Source: Coffea arabica
Taxonomy: Eukaryota > Streptophyta > Magnoliopsida > Gentianales > Rubiaceae
NCBI RefSeq assembly: GCF_036785885.1
Contig: NC_092317.1
Location: 4,900,501-4,964,500, forward strand
Direction: 5' to 3'
Length of the DNA stretch: 64,000 nucleotides
The notes beneath the pieces are model-generated. The model did not search any database, was not told the DNA's origin, and saw only the letters and a list, made by a program, of their open reading frames with translations. Shown here one piece after another: positions 25,617 through 36,821 of the stretch (position 1 is the stretch's first letter; every line of letters begins with the position of its first letter). A program made the translations under genes and the position numbers.

Positions 25617-26853
25617 TTAAGATATGTGTTTTTAAATGAATCCATGAATAAAAAGTATATGGGTATTCAAGGTGATCATAATATTAGAAAGACAAATGAC
25701 AGCCATTAGTCAGTCCATGCCGCCCGTTAAATAAATGGTTTTGCATTTTGCAAGCTATTCTAATACTTACACTCGAGAAGACAAGAAGAAGGTAAAAGGA
25801 CAGTATATCATATTTGAGAGAAGACCACTACTCAATTATTTTTCCTATCTATTTCGTGCCTACCAAAGTGCAGATGTAAAGTTGTAAGCTACAATGTGCA
25901 AAAAAAAAAAAAAAAAATCCAATGAAAACAAGACCTTTATGCATGTTTAGGGTTTGGGTAACAGGTGCATGTTGGCACTTGTTAAAAGAAATCTCAAGTG
26001 TTAATTTTTTTTTTTATAAAAGTGAAGTTAATTTGAAAAATTAAATATCTAAGTATAGATGCAACAAATGTAGAAGTGTTACGTGCAAATCCGGTGCTCT
26101 AATGTATGCACAGTTACAAAAAATTCTTACATTTAAAACCAATGAAAGTAGGACTAAAGGTATTGAAAATGGATATAAAATGGAATCTTTTTGCAGAGAC
26201 TAGCATCAGTGAATTGTCATAAGAAAAAAGCCCTAGCATTCAGGGAAATGATGGTGATTTTCATTAGTTGCAAGAAATGTTGCAAATTTACAATATTGGG
26301 TTCATCACTCGTTTCTCAGAAAACTCAACAAAATGGTGGAGTGTTAAGAAAACAAAATAACCTCGATTGGATAGCATTTTCTAAATGCTTCCCCATGGAG
26401 TTACTTGTATTAGGCATTTGGTTTTCATTTTTCTTTTCTTTTCTTTGGTTTTTTTTTTAAAAAAAAATTCTATTATTTTTTGCGTACAAATGGTGTGCTT
26501 ATGGGCCATTGCTCTCAATAAGAAATTGCAGAGATCTCAACGTCAATGCAAAACAAACAACTACTTAATCCGTCGTACACTTTGACCAAGGTGCCTTGTG
26601 AATGCTATTATAAGTAGACTCCGAAACATGCTACTGAAGACGCAATAAACGATGAAGTCCTAATAAACAATCACTACTCAACGGGACAATTAACTGCGAG
26701 CCCATACTGGCAACAGAACCAAATTGACTTTCTACTTGGGCTAGTCCAGTATTAGATTGGCTCCAGTCCACATAAAAAAAATCAACACACTTGTGTGGCT
26801 CAACCACTATTCACGGCTGACACAACCAATTGTCAGTCGTATTCTAGAATTAC

Positions 26854-26878
26854 GTACGCGCACAAGCGATGCGCGTAC
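26854..26878. repeat. Perfect 9-bp GC-rich hairpin
   Basis: GTACGCGCA (26854-26862) and TGCGCGTAC (26870-26878) are perfect reverse complements around the loop CAAGCGA, followed at once by an AC repeat. The fold resembles Helitron 3' hairpins, but no CTRRT end follows. Function unknown. Confidence 0.55.
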
Positions 26879-29838
26879 ACACACACACGAGTCTTGGGGT
26901 TTAATTATGATATTTCATACATATTAGGGGAAGAATTGTAATTAATCCGACGCAGATTTTCTTGGTCAAACCAGTTAATCACCGCCACACAACAGAAGCA
27001 ATTAAACTACAAAAAGATGGAAAAGGACCCTTTTTTTTAATCTTATGGGCCCTAATAATCCAAGTTGCTGGTGAATAACGTCATAACATATGATAACAAT
27101 CTAGCCGAAATTTGATTTTAGAAGTAGGAAGCTTTAACATGGCATTGTAACATTGGTTAGTGTTCACATTTTTGGCAAGAAGTCCTGCCCAGATGAACGA
27201 GGTGAATTTGTTTTTCTTGTGGATAAACTAGAAGAAGAAAAAGAAAAGTATCACTATCATCACTGCAGGATGTGGCGGACAATTTGGTGATTTGATCGTG
27301 TGATGTGAACTGTAAAGAAAGAAGCAGGTTCCCCAAGGTGTCCATGTCCGGTTCTTTTTCCAATGTTACGTCAATCTCCATTCCTAGCCTACAATATAAA
27401 GAGAAGGTTCCCCGTCCATATTGTGCCTCTTGCAATTTTGTTCATATTTCTCGTATGGTTCAACAGTCAAAGTTTTTTATGAGCAAACGAAATTCAAGCC
27501 GATAATTACTAATGAACATGTGTTAACAGTGTTAAGGATGTTAGTTCTTTTAAGGACTAGAAATAAGTCATGTAACAATGTTAAGGTTGTTAGATTTTTT
27601 TTTTTTTAAAGACTAGTAATAAGCTTGTCACGTGTTTTGCACGTGATTATATAATCATAAAATATAATATCATTTATATGTATGAATATTTTTGTGAAAC
27701 TCTATTGGTAACATCATAATTTGATATTATCATATTTTTCATCTTCCGAATCAATTGTCCTAAAAAATGTTATTTTTAACTGGAACACCGAAATTATCCT
27801 TTATTTATTAACATTTCTTTGAAAAATTTATTTGAATTTATGGATTTAACATTTTGGGAGTTTTTCTCCACTTAAGTGCAGCGACCCAACAAAATTTTTT
27901 ATTTCTTTTCTAATGTGTCAAATGCAATATATATATACATACACACACATACATACATGTTCCAACTATTGCATGCCACAACACACAAAAAAATGCGTCA
28001 TGCAGTGGTTGACATCTTTTTTTTAAAAAAAAAATGAATCTGCTATCCTAACCGTTAATTACTCGACTAGGAGCTTTTTGATCTCACAAGTATGCCAATT
28101 GAGAGAGAGAGAGAGCTGTTGATCAACGACACCTTATGAGTATCGAAAAGGTCCTAAACATTGATCATCGGGTAATTAATGGTTGGGATAGATGATTCGA
28201 AAAAATAAAGTGTCATTCATCACATTTGGTAGATGCAGTGAGTTGGTGACTAACAATTTAAACTTTGTTTTTGGTTTGTGCCAATGACATTTAAGAAAAG
28301 ATTTCCTATATGCGGCAACTCATTACTTACATCTTTTTGGTTATAGTTAAAAACAATTACATCTAACACATTAAAAAAAAATTTGTTGGATCTCCGCATT
28401 TGGTATATTAGTGTATATATATGTATGTATATACGTATTTATATTTATATTTTAACTATTGCATGCCACAACACAAAAAAAAAATTAAGTAGTTAGTCAT
28501 TATATTAAATGTGTCCCGCAGCAATTGACACTTTTTTTTTCAAACAAATCTACTATCCTAATTGTTGATGACTTGGCGATGAGCTTTTCGATACTCATAA
28601 GGTATCGCTTGAAAAAAAAAGGGAGAGAGAGAGCCATTGATCAACAGTAAAAAAAAAAAAAGAGAGAGAAAACCTTTGATCAGCGACACCTCGTGAGTAT
28701 CGAAAAGGTCCCAACCATTGATCACTCAGTATGTAATAGTGTTAAGGATGTTAGTTCTTTTAAGGACTAAAAATAAGTCATGTAACAATGTTAATTATTA
28801 GTTTTTTTAAGGGCTAGTAATAAGTCACGTGCTTCGCACGTGATTATAGGATCATAAAATATAATATCTTTTATGTATAAAAATATTTTTATGATACTCT
28901 ATTGGTAACATCATAATTTAATGTTATCATATTTTTCATCTTTTGAATCAATTGTCCTAAAAAACGTTATTTTTAAATGGAACACCTAAGGTATCCTTTA
29001 TTTATTAAGATTTCTTTGAAAAATTTATTTGAATTTATGAATTTAACATTTTGGGAGTTTTTCTCCACTTAAATGTGGTGACCCAACAAAAATTTTTTAT
29101 TTCTTTTCTAATGTGTCAGATGCAATACACACACATATGTTTTAACTATTGCATGCCACAACACAAATAAAAATTTCCTTTTTTGAAGTAGTCAGTCATC
29201 GTATTAAATGCGTCATGTAGCGATTGATACCTTTTTTTTTAAAAAAAAAATGTATCTGCTATCTTAGCCGTCAATAATCACTCTTCTAGGAACTTTTTGA
29301 TACTCACAGGTGTGCTGTTTGAAAAACAGAGAGAGAGCCATTGATCAACGACATCTTGTGAGTATTGAAAAAGTCCTAAACATTGATCATCGAGTGATTA
29401 ATGATTGGGATAGAAGATTAGGAAAAATAAAGTGTCAATCATCGCATTTAGTAGATACAGTGAGTTGGCGACTGATAATTTAAACTTTTTTTTGGTTTGT
29501 GCCAGTGACATTTAAAAAAAGATTTCCTATGTGCGGCGCCTGATTACTTAAATTTTTTTGGTTATAGTCTAAAAATTACATCTGACACATTAAAAAAAAT
29601 CTGTTGGATCTTTGCATTTGGTAAATACTATATATATATATATGTGTGTGTGTGTATGTATGTATTTATATATTTATATTTCTATTTTAACTATTGCATG
29701 CCATAACACAAATTTTTTTTAAGTAGTCAGTCATTGTATTAAATGTGTCGAGCTGTAGTTGACACTTTTTTTTTAAAACAAATCTACTATCCTAACTATT
29801 GATCACTTGACTATGAGCTTTTTGATACTCACAATGTA

Positions 29839-30918
29839 TCCTTATACTATATAAGATTGAGTTTTAGTCAAAAAATAGGTTGAATTTCAACCGCATAGGT
29901 GGGGACTTTTTGGAAATGTGAAATGTTGTGTATTAGTTTAAAAGCTTTAGGTACAAGTCATTTGGGTATTGATGGAATGTGTAATTAGTGTGCAACCGTT
30001 TTTGCATTTTGTACAACCCATATATGCTTGTGTGTTGGTGTAATTACCGGAATATCTCTTAACTACTAATAATTCCCCTTTTCAGCCACAGATAACCGTT
30101 TGAGATGTTGTTTTGTCTGAAACATTTGAATGACAATCGAATTTAGGAAATGAGCCAACGATTTCTCTATCAATGGTAGGAACCCATTTCTCTATCATTT
30201 ATAATATGCATTTATGAGTCACAAACGTTGGTCAGTTTATCCCCTTTCAGTTTCAGGAGTTAAATTTTTCCTTTTTGCCTTTGTCTACAACGATTTGCCT
30301 CATCGTTTTCTCTTCCATTTCGAACTCAACTTTGAAATTACCTATTATTTCGTCATTAATTACACTCAATTCAATTGTCGAACTGTTGGTATGTTAATGC
30401 TTAAACAGTTGATTATCAGTTTCTCCCTATTTGCATTCTAGAATTGGGATAATTCTACCTGGCTTCATACTAATCAGCTTAGAATGCTCTTTAGTCCCAA
30501 CTACTCCTGGTGGTTCAGTGTGAGGTTAGATTTCAGTCCCCTAATTTTTCAGTTCCTCCCTTAATTTTGTCAGTGTGTTTTTAGTACCTACAATTGGCGA
30601 CTCTTATCGCGTTGCCTAACCCCAATTGGTCTAAATTGGTTATAATCTTATAGGTTTGGAGCAACAACAAGTAAGAACTCTCGGTGGAGATTCTGGAATA
30701 AGGTTAGTTTTTTGTGTTGCTCTGCCTTTTTGCATTATCAACGACCTTCAATTTGACACAGTTTTATTGTAACGCTATGTGAATTGATTGATTATATCGT
30801 TTATCTTTTAATACTAAGTTTTATCTCTTCTCACAATGTGCTATTGTTTGTTCAACAAACAAACCTCCTTTCCCACAGGCACTAAACACTCGCGCGATGC
30901 GCGGGCACTCCCCCCTAA
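29839..30918 (+). mobile_element. Non-autonomous Helitron-like element inside the foldback array
   Basis: It starts TCCTTATACTATATAAGATTGAG and ends CTCGCGCGATGCGCGGGCACT then CCCCCCTAA, followed by a host T. The 3' end has a GC hairpin (CGCG..CGCG) about 10 nt before CTAA, matching the TC...CTRR layout of Helitrons, which insert between A and T. The join is proved by a sister repeat: the uninterrupted copy at 28601-28660 reads AGGTA/TCGCTTGAAAAAA..GAGAGAGAGAGCCATTGATCAACAGTA. Here the left flank ends ATGTA and the right flank begins TCATTTAAAAAA..GAGAGAGAGCCATTGATCAACAGTA. The 1080-bp body encodes no Rep/helicase, so it depends on proteins from elsewhere. Confidence 0.8.
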
Positions 30919-32590
30919 TCATTTAAAAAAAAAAGAGAGAGAGCCATTGATCAACAGTAAAAAAAAATAAAAATAAAAGAGAAAGTCTTTGATCAGTGAC
31001 ACCGCATCAGTATGGAAAAGGTCTCAACCATTAATCACCCAATGTGTAACAGTGTTAAGGATGTTAGTTCTTTTAAGGACTAAAAATAAGTCATGTAATA
31101 GTGTTAAGGCTGTTAACTTTTTTAAGGACCAATAATAAGTCACGTGCAAAATATAATATAATATAATAAGTCAAGGCTGTTAACTTTTTAACTTTTTTTT
31201 AGGATCATAAAATATAATATTTTATATATATAAAATATTTTTGTGATATTTTATTTTTAACACCATAATTTAATATTATCATATTTTTCATCTTTTGATT
31301 CAATTGTCCTAAAAATAAAAAATGCTATTTTTAACCGGAACATCTAAGGTATCCATTATTTATTAAGATTTCTTTGAAAAAATTATTTAAATTTATGGAT
31401 TTAACATTTTGGGAGTTTTTCTCCACTTAAATGTGGCAATCCAACAAAATTTTTTAATTTCTTTTCTAATATGTCAGATGCAATAAACACACACATGTTT
31501 TAACTATTGCATGCCACAACAACAACAAAATTTTTTTTTTTTAAGTTGTCAGTCATCTTATTAAATGTGTTATGCAGTGATTGACACCTCTTTTTTTTTC
31601 AAAAGAATCTGTTATCCAAACTGCCAATCACTCAGCTAGGTGCTTTTGATACTTACAAGGTGCCATTTGAGAGAGAGAGAGAGAGAGAGCCGTTGATCAA
31701 TGATACCTTGTGAATATCGAAAAGGTCCTAACCATTGATCACTGGGTGATTAATGGTTGCGGTAGAAGATTGGAGAAAAAAAAAATCAGTTATGGCATTT
31801 GGTAGATGCGGTGAGTTGGCGATAGACAATTTAAATATTTTTTTGGTTTGTGCCAGTGACATTTTAAAAAAATTTCCCACATGCGGCAATTGATTACTTA
31901 AAATTTTTTGGTTATAGTTAAAAAAATATTACATTTGACACATTAAAAAAATAAAAAATTTGTTGGATCGGCACATTTGTTAAATATGCATATGTATACA
32001 TACGTATATACACACACACATATATATATATATATTTATATATATAAACATATACATACATAATTTTTTTAAAGTAGTCAATCATCGTATTAAATGTGTC
32101 ATGCAGTGATCGACACTTTTTTGCCTTTTTTTTTTAAATCTACTATCCAAGCCGTTGATCACTCGGCTATGAACTTTTCAATAATCACGAGATGCTGTTT
32201 GAAAAAAAGAGGAAGAGGAAGAGAGAGAAAGATGTCGATGAATGGTAGAAAAAAATAAAAAAAATAAGAAAAAACCGTTGACCACCAACACCTCGTGAGT
32301 ATTGAAAATCGTTGATCAGCAACATCGAAGAGGTCCTAACCATTGATCACCCGGTGATATAGCATATTCGAAAAAAAAGTGTTAATCACTGCATTTGGTA
32401 GATGCGGTGAGCCGGTGTTTGACTATTTAAAATTTTTTTGTTTTCTGTCCGTGACATTTAAAAAAAAAAATTTCCCATATGTGGCAACTGACTACGTAAA
32501 TTTTTTTTGTTATAGGTAAATAGGTAAAAAAAAATTGCATCTGACACATTAGAAAAATAAAAAATTTTTGTTGGACTGCGGCATTTGATA

Positions 32591-32603
32591 AATACGTCGA
32601 CCT
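32591..32603. repeat. Target site duplication, left copy (LINE)
   Basis: AATACGTCGACCT, identical to 38108-38120. It may be 14 bp, because the next T merges with the element's poly(T). Confidence 0.9.
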
Positions 32604-32669
32604 TTTTTTTTTTTTTTTGTCAAAATGATAACATTTGTATTGATTTAAACTTGATAATACAAGAGCACT

Positions 32670-35600
32670 TTACAAAAGGAGCTCATTGCTCTCATAATCT
32701 ATTCTTGCTAGATCTTTAATCCAGCCAGGGAAACATGATTCCCAATATACATCATTAACTAGCTTCAAGGCAAACTTTGCTAGCCTATGACACACTTCAT
32801 TCCCTTCCCTATGTATAAAAGAGAAGTTGCATTGCTCAAAAAACTCCCTCAGTTGTTGTATGTCCTCCAGTATCACAGCACAGTTGCTGTTGTTGCATGA
32901 GACGGTTAAGATACAGTCTATCACATTCTTGCAGTCTGATTGTACTTCGATTCTTCTCCAGCCTGCTGCCTTTCCCAATTGCATTGCAGCTCTAATTGCT
33001 GCAGCTTCCTCAATTTCTGGTTCCCCCAACTTCTCCTCCATTATGGCCCAAGCTTTCAGCACCTCTCCTTTCCAGTTTCTAGCCACTATTCCTTTACCAG
33101 TTCTGATCGATTGTGTTGAGATTGCAGCATCAGTATTAATCTTGTTCACACCTTCCATTGGAGGTTTCCATCGTCTATCATACTGATTTGGAGTTGCTTC
33201 AACAATGCCAGCTCTACTTTCTAGTTCCACAGCTTCCTTGAATTCTATCCACTCTTGTTGAGCTTTCCTTACCACTGAAATTTCCTCCCCTTTTGCGTTG
33301 TTGAAGACAATCTGGTTCCTTGCCTTCCATATTTGCCAGAGGAGATTAATTGTTAATTCTATATGCTCCTTGCCATTGACTCTTTGAGAAGCTTCTAAGA
33401 TTCCTTCCCACCATCTCCAAAAGCAAGCCTGCAGATCTATTAATCCATCCCAGTTGATTGGACTGATTTTCCAGATTCTCTTTGCATATTCACAATCAAA
33501 GAACAGATGCTCTATAGTTTCAATTCCCTCCCCACAGCTTTTGCAAATGTTGTTCCCCATCCCTGTTCTGCCGTGCACCAAGTCATTGACTGGAAGACAG
33601 TTGTGTAGACATTTCCACATAAAATGTTTCAGTTTGTGTTTGACATTTGTTCCCCACAACTTCTTCCACATACTTTCCTTCCTGTTATGGCTACTTGTCT
33701 TCTCCTTGAGCTGCATTGTTTTAGTTGCCTGTGCCTCCATTTCCTTTGCTAAAGTATACCCTGACCTCACTGTATATTCCCCATTCTTTGAGTAATGCCA
33801 GATGATCCTGTCTCTCCTTTGGTACATACTGAGTGGTATCCTTACAATCATTTGGGCCGTCTCTCTGCTGAAAACTTGATTTATTAGCTCCTTATCCCAT
33901 TGCCCTTGTTTAATCAGGTCTTTGACATATTGGATGCTTCCCAATGCTGGTCTATCATGTTCCATTCTACCATCTCTTGAAACAGGTATCCATCTGTCTT
34001 GCCACACCTTGATTGTACTTCCATCCCCAACTTGTTTTCTTATTCCATTTTTCAAAAGGAATCTGGCGCTCAGAAGACTCTTCCATAGGTATGATGCTGA
34101 AGTAGGGGCATGCTTCATCCAGTCAGATTCTCTTTTCATATATTTAGCTCTCATAACTCTACTAACAAGCCTGTTAGGCATAACAATGATTCTCCAGAGT
34201 TGTTTTGCTAGCAAAGCTGTGTTGAAAATTTCCAGATCTCGAAAGCCTAGACCACCCTTTCCTTTAACCTCAGTAAGTGCCTTCCAATTCGTCCAGTGTA
34301 TTTTTCTTTGATGCTCGTCTGCCCCCCACCAAAACCGTGCCATTTGTTTACTAATGTCTCTACACATTCCTTTTGGAATTCTAAAGCATGACATTGTGTA
34401 ATTTGGGAGTGCCATTATCACTGATTTCAGCAATACTTCCTTTCCAGCAAGACTCAGTAGATTTCTTTTCCAGCTTTGTATTCTCTGTGTTACACTTGCT
34501 TTTACTTCCCCAAAAACCTGATTCTTTGACCTCCCTATCACCATAGGAAGACCAAGATACTTCCCACTGAATGCTTCTCTTAGATTTCCAAGTATACTGC
34601 ATACTTCCTGTCGGGTATCCAAATCAGTGTTCCTACTGTAGTAGATAGCAGACTTGTCCAAGTTGATTAGCTGTCCAGACGCTCTTGCATATTTGTTCAG
34701 TAGCTCTTGAACCTTCCAAGCTTCCTGGTTTGTGGCTTTGCAGCAGAGCAAGGCATCATCTGCAAAAAAGAGATGTGTAATGGGGGGGCACTTTCTTCCC
34801 ACTTGGATTCCTGTCCACATTTTACTTGCTGCAGCTTTGTTTATCAAGTTTGAGAGTGCCTCCGCCACAAATAAAAAAAGGTAGGGGGATAATGGGTCTC
34901 CCTGTCTTAAGCCCCGCTTAGGTTGGACATATCCTACTTTTTCTCCATTAAGATTAAAAGAATAGGAGACAGTAGAGAGGCAATTCATAATCCATCTAAC
35001 CCAAATGGGGCAGAATCCCATTTTTAGCATTATTTTTCCCAAAAATTGCCATTCCACTCTGTCATAAGCTTTAGACATGTCAAGCTTGATAGCCATAAAG
35101 CCTATTCTACCTGTTCTTTTATGTTTTAGGAAATGCATAACCTCGTGAGCTAGGAAAACATTATCTAGGATCTGTCTGCCTGGCACAAAGGCAGATTGAG
35201 ATTCAGAAATGCACTTAGACAGGATCTTTTTCAGCCTATTTGCCAGGATTTTGGAAACAATTTTAAAAAGGACATTGCAAAGACTGATTGGCCTGTAGTG
35301 ATTAATATTAGTAGGAGCAGACACTTTTGGGATCAGAGTAATCAGGGTTTCATTGACTGCCTTCAGCATATACCCACTGTGAAAAAAACTCTTAATAGCA
35401 CTTACTACATCCAAATTTATGATATGCCAATATTTCTGGAAAAAAAGAGGTGACATACCATCAGGACCTGGCGCTTTATTTGGATGCATAGAAAATACAG
35501 CAGCTTTGACTTCCTTTTCCTCCACAGGTTTGATCAAATTTTCATTCATCTGCTGAGAAATTGTATGGGGGACACCATCGAGAACCTCTTCAATGTTAAC

Positions 35601-36821
35601 CGGTTGTGATGTATTGAAGATGTTGCTGTAATGATTACCAATCTCATCCACCAGTTCTTCCTTTGTTTCACACCAGCTTCCATTCTCTTTTTGCAAGGAT
35701 GAAATCCTATTCTGTCTCCTTCGTATCCCCACAGAGGCGTGAAAAAAGGCAGTGTTTTTATCTCCATGCTTTAACCATTTGTTTCTTGCCTTTTGAGCCC
35801 AGTAGATTTCCTCATCCCTATATGCTTTGCCCAACTTGCATTTCAGTTCATCTATAGTGTCCCTTCTTTGACCAACTTCCATCTGCTTGGCTTCCTCAAT
35901 TTGTTTTTTCAGCCTTTGTATTACCTCTCCTGAGTTGTTCCTTTTCTTCCTACTCCATTCCATCAATGCCAATCTGCATGCTTTGATCTTTCTTGTCACT
36001 TTAAAAAACCTGGATCCTTGTTGTTGTTCCTTCCAAGCAGTCGAAATCACAGTATTAGTTTCCTCCTCAAAGGTCCATCTCTGGTCAAAGTAAAATCTCC
36101 TCTTGTAATTCTTCTCAACAGGTTCAGTATCCATTAGAACAATACAGTGATCAGATGCTTCCTTATGCAAATGTGTACATCTTGCATTCTTGAAATGTTG
36201 GATCCATCCTTGGTTTGCTAGGCATCGATCAAGTCTTTGCTTGACCAGCCCACCTCCCTCCCATTGATTAGACCAAGTCCATGGCACACCTTCAAACCCA
36301 AGGTCTATCAGTGCATTGCTATCTATAAACTCTCTAAAATCTTTGAAACTGCTCTCAGGTCTACTTCTCCCACCCCATTTCTCCTCATTTGACAGAATAT
36401 CATTTAAATCACCAGCCATCATCCATTGCTCTCCCCACTTTCCTTTTTCTTGGTTGATAATTCTCCACTGTTCCCTCCTTATTCTGTCATCAGTGCTTGC
36501 ATACACACCAATGAACCACCAACTGAACTGTTTGTCCTTTTCCTCAATCTTAGCTTCAATGTAAAAACCCCCACTATTGACATACACCACATCCAACTCA
36601 CTATTCCACATTAACGTTAGACCCCCGGCCTTGCCCAAAGCATCAACAACAAAGCACTTCTCATAGTTTATTCTTTTCCTAACCTTTTCCATGACCTTTT
36701 TTTGGTTTTTGGTTTCACAGAGAAAAATTAAATTAGGAGAGTGGAGATTGATTATCTCCTTCAGCTGGGGAACTGCCAAGGGGCCTCCTGCACCTCGGCA
36801 GTTCCACACCGCCACCTTCAT
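32670..36821 (-). CDS. LINE ORF2: endonuclease, reverse transcriptase and RNase H polyprotein
   Basis: 1383 residues with no stops. Residues 1-230 are an APE-like endonuclease (WNCRGAGG, LCETK, AGDLNDIL, ASDHCIVL). The reverse transcriptase (about 440-720) shows NKAPGPDGMSPLFFQKYW, YRPISLCNVLFKIVSKILANR, SAFVPGRQILDN, KLDMSKAYDRVEW, RGLRQGDPLSPYLFLFVAEAL and the catalytic FADD in THLFFADDALL. A zf-RVT region follows (FMWKCLHNCLPVND, CKSCGEGIETIEHLFFDC). The C-terminus is an RNase H fold (INTDAA, EEAAAIRAAMQLGKAAGW, VQSDCKNVIDC, HREGNEVCHRLAK). This is the usual set for plant L1-type elements that nick the target, prime reverse transcription and remove template RNA. The start ATG overlaps the ORF1 stop in ATGA. 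Confidence 0.95.
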   Translation of the reverse strand: MKVAVWNCRGAGGPLAVPQLKEIINLHSPNLIFLCETKNQKKVMEKVRKRINYEKCFVVDALGKAGGLTLMWNSELDVVYVNSGGFYIEAKIEEKDKQFSWWFIGVYASTDDRIRREQWRIINQEKGKWGEQWMMAGDLNDILSNEEKWGGRSRPESSFKDFREFIDSNALIDLGFEGVPWTWSNQWEGGGLVKQRLDRCLANQGWIQHFKNARCTHLHKEASDHCIVLMDTEPVEKNYKRRFYFDQRWTFEEETNTVISTAWKEQQQGSRFFKVTRKIKACRLALMEWSRKKRNNSGEVIQRLKKQIEEAKQMEVGQRRDTIDELKCKLGKAYRDEEIYWAQKARNKWLKHGDKNTAFFHASVGIRRRQNRISSLQKENGSWCETKEELVDEIGNHYSNIFNTSQPVNIEEVLDGVPHTISQQMNENLIKPVEEKEVKAAVFSMHPNKAPGPDGMSPLFFQKYWHIINLDVVSAIKSFFHSGYMLKAVNETLITLIPKVSAPTNINHYRPISLCNVLFKIVSKILANRLKKILSKCISESQSAFVPGRQILDNVFLAHEVMHFLKHKRTGRIGFMAIKLDMSKAYDRVEWQFLGKIMLKMGFCPIWVRWIMNCLSTVSYSFNLNGEKVGYVQPKRGLRQGDPLSPYLFLFVAEALSNLINKAAASKMWTGIQVGRKCPPITHLFFADDALLCCKATNQEAWKVQELLNKYARASGQLINLDKSAIYYSRNTDLDTRQEVCSILGNLREAFSGKYLGLPMVIGRSKNQVFGEVKASVTQRIQSWKRNLLSLAGKEVLLKSVIMALPNYTMSCFRIPKGMCRDISKQMARFWWGADEHQRKIHWTNWKALTEVKGKGGLGFRDLEIFNTALLAKQLWRIIVMPNRLVSRVMRAKYMKRESDWMKHAPTSASYLWKSLLSARFLLKNGIRKQVGDGSTIKVWQDRWIPVSRDGRMEHDRPALGSIQYVKDLIKQGQWDKELINQVFSRETAQMIVRIPLSMYQRRDRIIWHYSKNGEYTVRSGYTLAKEMEAQATKTMQLKEKTSSHNRKESMWKKLWGTNVKHKLKHFMWKCLHNCLPVNDLVHGRTGMGNNICKSCGEGIETIEHLFFDCEYAKRIWKISPINWDGLIDLQACFWRWWEGILEASQRVNGKEHIELTINLLWQIWKARNQIVFNNAKGEEISVVRKAQQEWIEFKEAVELESRAGIVEATPNQYDRRWKPPMEGVNKINTDAAISTQSIRTGKGIVARNWKGEVLKAWAIMEEKLGEPEIEEAAAIRAAMQLGKAAGWRRIEVQSDCKNVIDCILTVSCNNSNCAVILEDIQQLREFFEQCNFSFIHREGNEVCHRLAKFALKLVNDVYWESCFPGWIKDLARIDYESNELLL

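Larger units (their letters stand above)
19871..27529. other. Intergenic region upstream of the HMGA-like gene
   Basis: About 7.6 kb with no convincing gene. The stretch 19871-20300 is richer in G and should hold the leader and promoter of the leftward HMGA-like gene. Beyond it lie a 190-bp tandem duplication, two inverted-repeat elements, a 107-bp tandem duplication and a perfect GC hairpin, listed separately, within AT-rich DNA. ORFs such as 24208-24543 and 27157-27435 have no recognisable domain. Confidence 0.65.

Noticed and set aside
27157..27435. 92-codon minus-strand ORF ending in SCQKCEH
   Set aside because: No recognisable domain and no supporting exon structure. Possibly a relic, but not supportable.
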